This document shows positions 16,403 to 24,051 of a DNA stretch of 36,956 nucleotides, piece by piece. The notes under the pieces are model-generated. The model ran no database searches, had not been told where the DNA came from, and worked only from the letters and a program-made list of their open reading frames with translations. The translations under genes were made by a program, and so were the position numbers. How positions within the stretch are numbered: position 1 is the stretch's first letter; every line of letters begins with the position of its first letter. Origin of the DNA: Oscillospiraceae bacterium (GTDB lineage Bacteria; Bacillota_A; Clostridia; Oscillospirales; Oscillospiraceae); the NCBI GenBank assembly GCA_017470325.1, contig JAFUES010000001.1:1-36956 (forward strand). The letters run 5' to 3'.

Positions 16403-17087
16403 ATCCTTTTTTTCCGGACTATATAATAGCGGCACGGATCCCATTACCCTGTCCGTGTTTCTGACTTTGATCCTTTCAGCGCTGGTGATCGGCGCAGTGC
16501 AGGCCCTTGTGTATATGCACAACAACAGCGGCAGCAAGAGCTTTGTGGTGACTCTGGCCACCCTTCCCGCCGTGGTCAGTACCATCATCATGCTGGTCAG
16601 CGGCAGCATCGGCGCTGGCGTGGCTGTGGCCGGGACCTTCTCCCTGGTACGCTTCCGCTCCGCACCCGGCAGCGGCAAGGAGATCGCGGCAGTCTTTACC
16701 GCCATGGCGGTGGGCCTGGCCTGCGGCATGGGCTGCCCGGGACTTGCCGCCCTGTTCGCCCTGGTCATGTGCCTGGCCGATACCCTGTATGCGAAGATCG
16801 GCTTTGGCGAGCGCAGGGGAGAGGACCTGCACAAATGCCTGCAGGTCACGGTTCCCGAGAGCTTGGAATATGCAGAGATCTTCGACGATCTCTTTGAGGA
16901 ATATACCACCGAGGCCAAGATGACCCGAGTGAAGACCACCAACCTTGGCAGTCTCAACCGACTGACCTATGAGGTCACTCTCCGCGAAAGCGGGATCGAA
17001 AAGCAATTCATTGACGCACTCCGTTGCCGCAACGGCAACCTGGAGATCAGCTTGTCCGCACGGATGGAAGCATCTGCGGAACTGTAA
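16395..17087 (+). CDS. DUF4956 membrane protein
   Basis: A ~230-aa protein. Four hydrophobic segments in the first ~140 residues contain the family motif VAGTFSLVRFRSAPGSGKEI. A cytoplasmic alpha/beta C-terminal domain of ~90 residues follows. GTG at 16395 is chosen because GAGG lies 8 nt upstream; an in-frame GTG at 16386 is also possible. It overlaps the VTC gene, so the two are probably made as partners. The biochemical role of DUF4956 is unknown. Recurrent pairing with VTC proteins suggests a membrane channel or anchor for the product of the VTC domain (inference). Confidence 0.85.
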   Translation: MLESFFSGLYNSGTDPITLSVFLTLILSALVIGAVQALVYMHNNSGSKSFVVTLATLPAVVSTIIMLVSGSIGAGVAVAGTFSLVRFRSAPGSGKEIAAVFTAMAVGLACGMGCPGLAALFALVMCLADTLYAKIGFGERRGEDLHKCLQVTVPESLEYAEIFDDLFEEYTTEAKMTRVKTTNLGSLNRLTYEVTLRESGIEKQFIDALRCRNGNLEISLSARMEASAEL

Positions 17088-17104
17088 GAAAGGATGGACC
17101 AAAC

Positions 17105-18841
17105 ATGAAGAAGTCATACAATCGAATTCTGGCAGTCCTGGTGGCGGGGACCATGCTGACGGCCTGCGGCAGCGCCTCCGCTCTCGCCGCCGGAAAGAAT
17201 GAAAAGACCACCGACGAAAATACGGAAGTCACAGAGATCACAGAAATCACGTCCGTTTCAGCGGGTGAGGATACCCAGGAGGAAGAAATCAGCATCTCCC
17301 TCAACGATAAGAAGTCTACCGCCTCTGACGACAGTGTCAGCATCAGTGGCAGCACAGTGACCATCACTCAAGAGGGGACTTACCGCATCAGCGGCGCCCT
17401 CAGCGACGGACAGATCATCGTCGACGCCGATGAGAACGCTAAGGTCAAGCTGATCCTGGACGGCGCCGATATCAGCAAGGAGGGGAGCGCAGCCATTTAT
17501 GCGCTTTCGGCCGATAAGGTCATCTTGTCCTCCGCCGAGGGCAGCGTCAACAGCATCCGCTCCACCGGCGAATTTGTGCAGACTGACGACAACAATGTGG
17601 ACGCCGCGGTCTTCGCCAAGTGCGACCTGAATCTGAACGGCGACGGCAACGTCAACATCAGCTGTGAGACCGGCCACGGTGTGGTCAGCAAGGATGACCT
17701 GAAAGTTAAGGACGGAGAGTGGAACATCACCGCCACCGGAAAGGGACTCAGTGGCAAGGACAGTGTCACCGTAGAAGATGGCACCTTGAACATCACCAGC
17801 GGCACCAAGGGCATCTGGTCCAGCAATGACGAAGATGAGGAAAAGGGCAGCATTGAGGTCCTGGGCGGCAGCATCACCGTCACTTCGGCGGATGACAGCA
17901 TCCACGCAGGCAACGCCGTCACCATCAGCGGTGGCGAAATGACACTCAGCAGCGGCGACGACGGCGTCCATGCGGACAACACCCTGACCATCAGCGGCGG
18001 AAACATCGATGTCACCAAGAGCTATGAGGGTCTAGAGGCCAATGATATCACCATCAGCGGCGGCGAGATCAGCATCATTGCCACCGATGACGGCATCAAC
18101 GCGGCGGGTGGCAACGACGGCTCCAACGCCTTCGGCCCCTTCGGCGGCGATCCGTTTGGCTCCGACAGCGGCTCCACTCTGACCATCAGCGGCGGCAGCC
18201 TCACAGTCGATGCGGGCGGCGACGGCCTGGACGCCAACGGCGAACTTAACGTCAGCGGCGGCGTGGTCTACGTCAGCGGACCCACCAACAACGGCAACGG
18301 CGCACTGGACTACGGAACCGGCGCCACCGTCAGCGGCGGCACCATCATCGCGGTGGGTGCGGCCGGCATGGCGGAGAACTTCGGCGGCAATTCCACCCAG
18401 GGCAGCATCCTGCTGAACCTGAGCTCCGCCCAGGCGGCAGGCACCACAGTCTCCGTCGAAGATGAAGACGGCAAGGTGCTGGCTAGTTACACCCCCACGA
18501 AAAACTATCAGTCCGTGGTCATCAGCACGGAGGGCATGGAAGTGGGCGGTACCTACACCGTTAAGGCCGGATCAGTCAGTGAAGAGATCACCCTGGACTC
18601 TGTCATCTACGGCAGTGGTATGGGCATGGGCGGCTTTGGTGGATTCGGCGGCGGTATGGGCGGCCATGGCCAGATGGGCGGCCCCGGCTGGGAAGAGAAC
18701 AGCGAAAACGGCTTTGGCTGGGATGCCGGCGATGAGAGCGTCAGCGGGCAGATGGGTCGGACTGGCGGCTTCGGCGGTCACGGCGGTATGGGTGGCCCCG
18801 GCGGCCAGGGCGGATTCCGCCGGCAGGCAGAAACCGAGTGA
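17105..18841 (+). CDS. Beta-helix carbohydrate-binding lipoprotein (Cthe_2159-like)
   Basis: A 578-aa secreted lipoprotein: signal peptide with lipobox LTAC (Cys21), an acidic Thr/Glu-rich linker (~30-65), then a repetitive parallel beta-helix (~70-500). Its rungs carry TISGG and GDDGxHA-type motifs about every 20-25 residues. This is the pattern of the Cthe_2159 carbohydrate-binding family, related in fold to pectate lyases, with Asp-rich turns that could bind calcium. Residues ~503-578 form a Gly/Met-rich tail (GMGGFGG, GHGQMGGPG). The ATG at 17105 follows AAAGGA 17 nt after the DUF4956 stop; a longer frame from 17024 overlaps that gene. It is the third member of the VTC-DUF4956 cassette and would sit outside the membrane. 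Confidence 0.87.
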   Translation: MKKSYNRILAVLVAGTMLTACGSASALAAGKNEKTTDENTEVTEITEITSVSAGEDTQEEEISISLNDKKSTASDDSVSISGSTVTITQEGTYRISGALSDGQIIVDADENAKVKLILDGADISKEGSAAIYALSADKVILSSAEGSVNSIRSTGEFVQTDDNNVDAAVFAKCDLNLNGDGNVNISCETGHGVVSKDDLKVKDGEWNITATGKGLSGKDSVTVEDGTLNITSGTKGIWSSNDEDEEKGSIEVLGGSITVTSADDSIHAGNAVTISGGEMTLSSGDDGVHADNTLTISGGNIDVTKSYEGLEANDITISGGEISIIATDDGINAAGGNDGSNAFGPFGGDPFGSDSGSTLTISGGSLTVDAGGDGLDANGELNVSGGVVYVSGPTNNGNGALDYGTGATVSGGTIIAVGAAGMAENFGGNSTQGSILLNLSSAQAAGTTVSVEDEDGKVLASYTPTKNYQSVVISTEGMEVGGTYTVKAGSVSEEITLDSVIYGSGMGMGGFGGFGGGMGGHGQMGGPGWEENSENGFGWDAGDESVSGQMGRTGGFGGHGGMGGPGGQGGFRRQAETE

Positions 18842-18916
18842 GGGCCTCCGGGTTGTCCCGCAGCTGCCGGAGATAAAAGGGACTACTGCTCAGCTCGATA
18901 GGCAATAAGAAGATCG

Positions 18917-18951
18917 GACGAGATTACACTCTGTTGTAATCTCGTCTTTTT
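18917..18951 (+). terminator. Terminator of the VTC cassette
   Basis: GACGAGATTACA (18917-18928) pairs with TGTAATCTCGTC (18935-18946), followed by TTTTT. Confidence 0.85.
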
Positions 18952-18989
18952 ACCAAGGAGGTAGGAAGGAAAGAGCCTTTGTCAACAAG

Positions 18990-19011
18990 TATTTAGAAAA
19001 AAATCTAAATA
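18990..19011. promoter_or_regulatory. Upstream operator of sdpRI
   Basis: TATTTAGA-AAAAAA-TCTAAATA. It is the core of a longer perfect inverted repeat, 18980-18997 with 19004-19021 (18 bp). The right arm of that repeat contains the -35 of the sdpR promoter. Confidence 0.7.
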
Positions 19012-19015
19012 CTTG

Positions 19016-19044
19016 TTGACAGATCAATGCCCCGGCGGTACAAT
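19016..19044 (+). promoter_or_regulatory. Promoter of sdpRI
   Basis: A perfect TTGACA (19016-19021), a 17-nt spacer and TACAAT (19039-19044). It is flanked by two operator copies. Confidence 0.85.
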
Positions 19045-19045
19045 C

Positions 19046-19067
19046 TATTTAGATAGATTTCTAAATA
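19046..19067. promoter_or_regulatory. Downstream operator of sdpRI
   Basis: TATTTAGA-TAGATT-TCTAAATA. Half-sites and 6-nt spacing are identical to the upstream operator, and the centres are 56 nt apart. It covers the expected transcription start. Confidence 0.7.
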
Positions 19068-19088
19068 TTAGGAGCGGAGGGGAAGAGA

Positions 19089-19373
19089 ATGGCGTTTGCG
19101 GACACCTTCAAGGCACTGTCTGATCCGGTACGGCGACAGATCCTGGAGCTGCTGAAAACCGGACCGCTTTCTGCCGGAGATATCGGCGCTCATTTTGATA
19201 TGACAGGCGCCACGATCTCTTATCATCTGAAGATCCTGAAACAGGCCGAACTCGTTTTTGAGAGCCGAGAGAAGAACTTCATCTATTATCAGCTGAACAC
19301 AAGTGTGCTGGAAGAGATCCTGCTGTGGATATCGACCATCAAAGGAGGGGACAGCAATGTTGAAAGCCAATAA
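19089..19373 (+). CDS. sdpR: ArsR/SdpR-family autorepressor
   Basis: A 94-aa winged-helix repressor of the ArsR superfamily, SdpR branch. ALSDPVRRQILELL at the N-terminus and SYHLKILKQAELV in the recognition helix are typical. There is no metal-binding Cys set, which fits SdpR rather than a metal sensor. In Bacillus subtilis SdpR represses its own operon and is drawn to the membrane by SdpI. Here the gene overlaps sdpI by 17 nt, and two identical palindromes flank its promoter, which suggests autorepression. The ATG at 19089 is preceded by GGAGGGGAAGAGA. Confidence 0.88.
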   Translation: MAFADTFKALSDPVRRQILELLKTGPLSAGDIGAHFDMTGATISYHLKILKQAELVFESREKNFIYYQLNTSVLEEILLWISTIKGGDSNVESQ

Positions 19374-19998
19374 AAAGACCCTGATCATTACAAGTATCGT
19401 GACGGTCCTGCCGATGCTGATCGGCCTGGTGTTCTGGGGCCGCCTGCCGGACGTCATGGCGACCCACTTCGGGATGCATAATGAGGCGAACGGATTCAGC
19501 AGCAAAGCGGTTGCGGTTTTTGGGATTCCGCTGTTCTGCCTGGCGATCCTTTGGGTGGGGGCGCTGGTCACGTCACGTGATCCGAAAAAACAAAATATCA
19601 GCCCCAAAATGTTTGTTCTGTGCCTGTGGATCGCTCCTATCGTCTCATGGATTTGCGCGGCGACAATCTATCCGATGAACCTTGGGGTTTCCGTAAACGT
19701 CACTTTTATTGCGGAATTGCTGATCGGTGTGATGCTGATCATCGTTGGCAACTACCTGCCCAAGTGCAGGCAGAATTATACGATCGGCATCAAGCTGCCA
19801 TGGACCCTGGCAAATGAGGAAAACTGGAATCGGACCCACCGTCTGGCCGGATATCTCTGGCTCACCGCAGGTCTGCTCATGCTGGTGCTTACACTCTGCG
19901 GGGCGATGCAGGCGGTCTGGCTGCTCGTCATGCTTTTTACAGCGGTCCTAGTACCTTTCATATTTTCATTTTGGCTCCACGCGAAAAAGGGTTTATAA
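19357..19998 (+). CDS. sdpI: SdpI-family membrane immunity/signalling protein
   Basis: A 213-aa polytopic membrane protein with about six hydrophobic segments. It has an N-terminal DUF1648-like region (LPDVMATHFGMHNEANGFSSK) and the SdpI motif IGIKLPWTLANEENWNRTHRLAG. In Bacillus subtilis SdpI gives immunity to the killing peptide SdpC and sequesters SdpR. No sdpC-like toxin or sdpAB genes lie in the window, so it may protect against peptides made by others. The ATG at 19357 follows AGGAGGGGACAGCA; the longer frame from 19303 has no site and overlaps sdpR further. Confidence 0.88.
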   Translation: MLKANKKTLIITSIVTVLPMLIGLVFWGRLPDVMATHFGMHNEANGFSSKAVAVFGIPLFCLAILWVGALVTSRDPKKQNISPKMFVLCLWIAPIVSWICAATIYPMNLGVSVNVTFIAELLIGVMLIIVGNYLPKCRQNYTIGIKLPWTLANEENWNRTHRLAGYLWLTAGLLMLVLTLCGAMQAVWLLVMLFTAVLVPFIFSFWLHAKKGL

Positions 19999-20066
19999 GA
20001 GTGCGGGACCCCTTTCATCTTTTGCCTGATTGTGTTATACTTTGAAAAAAAGGTGGAGAGGGTCGT

Positions 20067-20375
20067 ATGCACAGAAAGGTGAATTTTGCCCAGGCGAAGC
20101 AGTTGCTGGATACCCTTCCCGATTGCGTACTGATCGATGTGCGGGAGGAAGAGGAGTTTATTACCGGGCACGCCGTGGATGCGGTGCTGCTGCCGGTGGA
20201 TGAACTGACGGAGGAGGCGGCGGCGCAGGTGATCCCGGACAGGGAGACCCCGGTGCTGGTATACTGCCGCAGCGGTTACCGCAGTGATATAGCTGCCCGG
20301 AAGCTGGACGGCATGGGCTATACACAGGTGTATGATATCGGCAGTCTGATCGGTTGGCCCTATGGGCTGGTTTGA
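20067..20375 (+). CDS. Rhodanese-like sulfurtransferase
   Basis: A 102-aa single-domain rhodanese. The active-site loop is CRSGYRS with catalytic Cys67, and LIDVREEEEFITGHAVDAV is the usual N-terminal part. It should carry sulfur as a persulfide; the acceptor is unknown. The ATG follows GGTGGAGAGGG. A weak promoter (TTTCAT 20013, TATACT 20036, 17-nt spacer) lies upstream. The gene faces thrH across a shared hairpin. The last residues are short compared with full rhodaneses, as expected for GlpE/PspE-size proteins. Confidence 0.9.
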   Translation: MHRKVNFAQAKQLLDTLPDCVLIDVREEEEFITGHAVDAVLLPVDELTEEAAAQVIPDRETPVLVYCRSGYRSDIAARKLDGMGYTQVYDIGSLIGWPYGLV

Positions 20376-20415
20376 TATTATGTAAATTAAATTATGTAAA
20401 CTTAAAAGATAAAAA

Positions 20416-20444
20416 GGGCGGCGCTGCATGGAGCAGCGCCGTCC
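20416..20444 (-). terminator. Terminator of thrH
   Basis: A 12-bp GC-rich stem (20416-20427 with 20433-20444, one G-U pair). Read on the minus strand it is followed by CTTTTTATCTTTT. There is no T-run on the plus side. Confidence 0.75.
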
Positions 20445-20464
20445 CGTTGCTTATGAGGTCAGAT

Positions 20465-21073
20465 TCATGCCATACCCATGGCCTTTTTGATGTTCAACAG
20501 CAGCTCGTCGTAGCTGTCGCAGGCAGGGAGGTCCGGGTTGTCCCGCTTGATGTTCTCCGTACTGCGGAAAAGAATACCGGCCTTGCTGGCCCGGATCATG
20601 TCCAGATCGTTGAAGCTGTCGCCGCAGGCGATGGTCTCGTAGCCCACAGACTGAAAGGCACGGACCGTAGAGTACTTGGTGTTGGTGGTGCGCATCCTGT
20701 AGTCGGCGATGCTGCCATCGTCGGCCACGACCAATTCATTGCAGAAGATGGTGGGCCATCCCAGCTTCTTCATCAGCGGTGTGGCAAACTGGGAGAAGGT
20801 GTCGCTGAGGATCACCGCCTGGGTGATGGAACGCAGTTCATCCAGGAATTCCCTGGCGCCGGGCAGGGGATCGATGGTCGAAATGGTGTCCTGGATCTCT
20901 TTCAGACCCAGACCGTGTTCACGCAGGATGCCCAGCCGCCAGCGCATCAGCTTGTCGTAATCCGGTTCGTCCCGTGTGGTGCGGCGCAGCTCGGGGATGC
21001 CGCTGGCTTCAGAAAACGCGATCCAGATCTCCGGGACCAAAACGCCCTCCAGATCCAAACAGGTGATATACAT
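20465..21073 (-). CDS. thrH: ThrH: phosphoserine phosphatase / homoserine phosphotransferase
   Basis: A 202-aa HAD-superfamily protein. The N-terminal CLDLEGVLVPEIWIAFSE (nucleophile D7, partner E9) is diagnostic of ThrH, as are VILSDTF and GDSFNDLDMI. ThrH dephosphorylates phosphoserine and can move the phosphate to homoserine, linking serine and threonine synthesis. No other thr or ser genes are adjacent. The start at 21073 has AAAGGACGG upstream. Its promoter at 21105-21133 diverges from that of the DUF1508 gene across a 28-nt palindrome. Confidence 0.93.
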   Translation of the reverse strand: MYITCLDLEGVLVPEIWIAFSEASGIPELRRTTRDEPDYDKLMRWRLGILREHGLGLKEIQDTISTIDPLPGAREFLDELRSITQAVILSDTFSQFATPLMKKLGWPTIFCNELVVADDGSIADYRMRTTNTKYSTVRAFQSVGYETIACGDSFNDLDMIRASKAGILFRSTENIKRDNPDLPACDSYDELLLNIKKAMGMA

Positions 21074-21104
21074 ATGGCTACCGTCCTTTATCTTGATTAT
21101 CCTT

Positions 21105-21133
21105 AGTAAACATCATGCCTCCCGTTTTGTCAA
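21105..21133 (-). promoter_or_regulatory. Promoter of thrH
   Basis: On the minus strand a perfect TTGACA (21133-21128), a 17-nt spacer and TTTACT (21110-21105). Confidence 0.65.
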
Positions 21134-21150
21134 GCGGCAGGTGGAAGAAG

Positions 21151-21178
21151 AAATGCAACAGAAATTTCTGTTGCATTT
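21151..21178. promoter_or_regulatory. 28-nt perfect palindrome between divergent promoters
   Basis: The half-site AAATGCAACAGAAA is followed directly by its complement with no spacer. It overlaps the -35 (TTGCAT, 21171-21176) of the DUF1508 gene and lies 18 nt from the thrH -35. It looks like an operator for a dimeric regulator that I cannot name. Confidence 0.6.
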
Positions 21179-21200
21179 TGCCGAAAACTTGGTATAGTAT
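21171..21200 (+). promoter_or_regulatory. Promoter of the DUF1508 gene
   Basis: TTGCAT (21171-21176) with TAGTAT (21195-21200, 18 nt) or TATAGT (21193-21198, 16 nt). Confidence 0.55.
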
Positions 21201-21241
21201 TAAGCAGATGGAACACACAAATAAACACAGGAGGGACCATC

Positions 21242-21616
21242 ATGGGAAAATTTGAAGTCAAAAAAGTCAAGACCGGCGTGAAATTCAATCTGAAGGCCGG
21301 CAACGGCGAGGTCATCGCCACCAGTGAGATTTACACCACGGAAGCCGCCTGCATGAAGGGCATTGCCAGCGTCCGCCGCTGCTGCGTCGGCCCGGTGGAA
21401 GACCAGACGGTCGAGGGCTTCCAGGTCCTCAAGCACCCCAAGTTCGAGGTGTATGTGGATAAGGCCGGAGAGTATCGCTTCCGCCTGAAGGCCAGAAACG
21501 GTGAGATCATCGCCGTGGGCGAGGGCTACAAGGCCAAGGCCAGCTGCCTCAACGGTATCGAGAGCATCAAAAAGAACGCTCCCGAATCTCCTATCGTTAA
21601 GGTCGAGGATAAGTAA
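21242..21616 (+). CDS. Tandem DUF1508 (YegP/UPF0339-like) protein
   Basis: A 124-aa protein with two copies of the ~50-residue DUF1508 beta-beta-alpha unit. Copy one is FEVKKVKTGVKFNLKAGNGE at ~4-55, and copy two is YRFRLKARNGEIIAVGEGY at ~77-115. Each has the pattern F-x-L-KA-x-NGE-x-IA and a Cys-containing helix (AACMKGIASV, ASCLNGIESI). Function is unknown; the fold is known only from structural genomics. No signal or membrane segment. The ATG follows AGGAGGGACCATC. It is a single-gene unit closed by the terminator at 21632. Confidence 0.9.
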   Translation: MGKFEVKKVKTGVKFNLKAGNGEVIATSEIYTTEAACMKGIASVRRCCVGPVEDQTVEGFQVLKHPKFEVYVDKAGEYRFRLKARNGEIIAVGEGYKAKASCLNGIESIKKNAPESPIVKVEDK

Positions 21617-21631
21617 ACAGCGAAAGCACAT

Positions 21632-21670
21632 TAGCAAAAGGCAGTACCGGATCGGTACTGCCTTTTGCTA
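21632..21670. terminator. Bidirectional terminator
   Basis: A 17-bp perfect stem, TAGCAAAAGGCAGTACC (21632-21648) with 21654-21670, loop GGATC. It sits between convergent genes. Confidence 0.75.
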
Positions 21671-21680
21671 TGAGTTTTGA

Positions 21681-22769
21681 TCAATAACTGGCCTGGGCGA
21701 TAGCGCGAAGTCCGTCCGCAGTCTGGACCAGGAGCAGCTTGGAATTGTTGGTAGTCGTTGTAAAAGCGCCATTTTGCCCGTAAGTATCCACCAGATAGGT
21801 GACGTCCACCACATAGGAGTCGTCGCTGACCTTCATCATATGATTGATGGTGATGGACTGAAGAAAATCCCCAAGGCTGCTGGCGAAGCCCTGACCACCC
21901 AGCGCCTGATACAGGCGGGAATACAGATCGGAATCCCGTACGGTGAGAACCAGAAGCGCATACAGATTGGGCGTGTGTGCCCCGTTGGAGCCGGACAGAT
22001 AGATCACATAGCGCTCAATATACAGATCAGTGAGTTCCTTGATGGCGGCCTTCTCCTCGGCGCTGCAGTTGTCGGTGATTTTTTCCTCGTCCAGATCCGC
22101 CTCTGTGACCACGTTCCCGTTGGGATCCAGGATCTCCAGCTGCACATCGCCGATGACTTTCCCAGTGCGGTAAGTGATTTTCGTGGGTAAGGCGTAATCA
22201 TCATAGAATTCTTCCAGCAGCTTATAATGGACCTGGTCGTCCACAATATAGGAATCATCCAGGATGTAGCTGCCACAGCGCACATGATAGCCGGCCGGGA
22301 CCGTCTGTTCGGCGTCCTGGCACAGGAAGTCCAGCGACAGCTCATCTTCACTGACTTCCCAGGTACTGAAGCCCATATGCTCTTTCTCCGAAGGGACCAA
22401 AGTGACCTTGCCAAGGACAGAGCTTCCGGATTTCAGCACGTATACAAGCTGTGTATCGGTGCATTCGGATACTTTCTTAGCCCACTTGACGTCCGTAAAG
22501 ACCTCCTGCACACGCCGCAGACTTTCCTCCTCGGGCTGGATGTTGTGATCCAAAGTCGACACAAATTCATCCAGTTTGCTCTGAAAAGCCTCCCCGTCCA
22601 TGTCGGCGAGATAACGGTTCATGGTACCCTCGGGGCGACTGTATTCATAGGCGGAAATATAGAAATAGAAGAAGATCAGAGCGACCAGGATCAGCATGAC
22701 CAGAATGATGGTATAGATCGCAAGGCCCTTAGCAAAGGAGTTTCTTTTTTTCTTCTTAGTAGCCGTCAC
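21681..22769 (-). CDS. Membrane-anchored protein of unknown function
   Basis: A 362-aa protein with a Lys/Arg-rich N-terminus and one membrane span (~14-37). The remaining ~320 residues lie outside. That part has no cysteine pairs beyond a few single residues and two halves that may each resemble NTF2-like stress domains (YxYSRPEGTMNRYLADMDGEAFQSKL near the start, and a C-terminal VDVTYLVDTYG region); this is a guess. It starts with GTG at 22769, preceded by AAGGAG. It overlaps the end of the phosphodiester glycosidase gene by 14 nt, so the two are co-translated. I do not recognise the family. Confidence 0.8.
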   Translation of the reverse strand: MTATKKKKRNSFAKGLAIYTIILVMLILVALIFFYFYISAYEYSRPEGTMNRYLADMDGEAFQSKLDEFVSTLDHNIQPEEESLRRVQEVFTDVKWAKKVSECTDTQLVYVLKSGSSVLGKVTLVPSEKEHMGFSTWEVSEDELSLDFLCQDAEQTVPAGYHVRCGSYILDDSYIVDDQVHYKLLEEFYDDYALPTKITYRTGKVIGDVQLEILDPNGNVVTEADLDEEKITDNCSAEEKAAIKELTDLYIERYVIYLSGSNGAHTPNLYALLVLTVRDSDLYSRLYQALGGQGFASSLGDFLQSITINHMMKVSDDSYVVDVTYLVDTYGQNGAFTTTTNNSKLLLVQTADGLRAIAQASY

Positions 22770-23895
22770 GTTCTCTCGCTCCTTCCTTCAGGACGATAAA
22801 GCTTGAGGGGACCGGACGGATACCGATGACCGAGGCTGTGTTGTTTACATACTTGCCGTTGTAGTACATCAGAGAAGAGGAGCCGCCGTCCAGGTTGCAG
22901 GCATTGACCGCTCCATAGCGGAGCATGATCTCCATCAGATCGGCATAGGTGGCGCCCAGGGAGATGACCTGCCGCCCGTCAATGACCAGCAGGAGCACAG
23001 CGCCGTCGGAGCGCTGGCCGATGGCTGTGCGGGGATTGATGCCGCTGGCAAGAGAATCCGGATCGACGCCCTCGCCGTTGTGGACCAACACCGGGCCAAA
23101 GGAGCAGCCGTATTGGATGTTGGCGTCGCGTACAGCGTGGGAGCCCACCAGACCCACATGGAGGATGTACTGATCGTCAAAGCCCACAAAGCCGTTGCCT
23201 GTGCCTTTTTCTCCAAAGTACAGGTTCCCCTTGAAGACAACGGCCGAGTCCGGCTCGCTGCCGTTGCCCATACCGTTGGGATCTTCAAAGCCGCCGGCGT
23301 TGGTCCCGGCTACTGCGTCGAAATGCTCGACCATCTCTTCTACCGTATAGCCCCGGTAAAAGAAAGTTTCCGGTACGCTGCCCATGATGACCCGGGAGGG
23401 GTCCAGTACGATCATCATGTAACCGGAGTAGCCCTCACCTTTGACCACATCCAAAATGATGCCGTCTCCGTCGTCGTCTACAAAGCCCCAGGCGTCCGCG
23501 TTTGTGTCGGTGCTTTCTGTGCTGATGCTGATGAGTGAAGAGTCAGTCTCCTCAAAAATCTCCTGGGTCCGACCGGATTCGATCTCTTCGATCTCCTCAT
23601 CACTCAGATACAGATTGGCCAGGAAACCAATGGCGCTGGTCTCTCTGACAGACAGCACAAAACGGTCCCGCGCAGTGGGCGAGGGACCCTTGGTCAGGAT
23701 ATACATGACGCCGTACAGCCCGGCGACCAACAACAGCAGGGTCACCAGCAGGACGCAAAGCACCCGGCCGAGAAAACGCCCGAAACGCTTTCCGGCAGAA
23801 GGGTTTTGCTTCGGCGGTTGTTCCATGTTTTCACTCAGACTGGACAGGTCTTCCAGCATGGCGGCCATTTCCACGTCTTTGTTCTCTACACTCAT
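22756..23895 (-). CDS. Phosphodiester glycosidase (NAGPA-domain) membrane protein
   Basis: A 379-aa protein: a cytoplasmic tail of ~44 residues, one membrane span (~45-66), and an extracytoplasmic NAGPA domain. The family motifs NPRTAIGQRSDG, LLVIDGRQ, and NACNLDGGSSSLMYYNG are all present. NAGPA enzymes remove sugar groups from phosphodiesters; the bacterial forms are thought to act on cell-surface polymers. The start codon ATG (23895) has AGGAAAG upstream, and a strong promoter lies at 23933-23961. It is the first gene of a two-gene operon with the unknown anchored protein. The preceding divergent gene encodes another envelope protein. Confidence 0.87.
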   Translation of the reverse strand: MSVENKDVEMAAMLEDLSSLSENMEQPPKQNPSAGKRFGRFLGRVLCVLLVTLLLLVAGLYGVMYILTKGPSPTARDRFVLSVRETSAIGFLANLYLSDEEIEEIESGRTQEIFEETDSSLISISTESTDTNADAWGFVDDDGDGIILDVVKGEGYSGYMMIVLDPSRVIMGSVPETFFYRGYTVEEMVEHFDAVAGTNAGGFEDPNGMGNGSEPDSAVVFKGNLYFGEKGTGNGFVGFDDQYILHVGLVGSHAVRDANIQYGCSFGPVLVHNGEGVDPDSLASGINPRTAIGQRSDGAVLLLVIDGRQVISLGATYADLMEIMLRYGAVNACNLDGGSSSLMYYNGKYVNNTASVIGIRPVPSSFIVLKEGARERDGY

Positions 23896-23932
23896 GTTGT
23901 TTCGCTTTCCTGTTCTTCAATGAAGTGTAATG

Positions 23933-23961
23933 ATTTTACCACAACACGACACGTTTGACAA
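23933..23961 (-). promoter_or_regulatory. Promoter of the phosphodiester glycosidase operon
   Basis: On the minus strand TTGTCA (23961-23956), a 17-nt spacer and TAAAAT (23938-23933). Confidence 0.7.
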
Positions 23962-23987
23962 TGACAATCTTCAAAACGACCGGGCGA

Positions 23988-24017
23988 TTGACTTGCTGTG
24001 CCAGGCTATGATAAAAT
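23988..24017 (+). promoter_or_regulatory. Promoter of the GT-C-like membrane protein gene
   Basis: TTGACT (23988-23993), an 18-nt spacer and TAAAAT (24012-24017). Confidence 0.55.
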
Positions 24018-24051
24018 TGGATACACATCAATGAGAAAGGAGGAACAGCGC

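Noticed and set aside
17900..18360. Repeated TISGG-coding segments considered as a DNA repeat or CRISPR-like array
   Set aside because: The periodicity is in the protein (beta-helix rungs) and the DNA copies are diverged. There are no spacers.
18980..19021. The 18-bp inverted repeat before sdpR read as a terminator
   Set aside because: It has no T-run on either strand, its right arm contains a consensus -35, and its core repeats exactly at 19046-19067, so an operator is the better reading.
20416..20444. Hairpin after the rhodanese gene taken as its terminator
   Set aside because: There is no T-run on the plus strand. The T-run is on the minus side, so it belongs to thrH.
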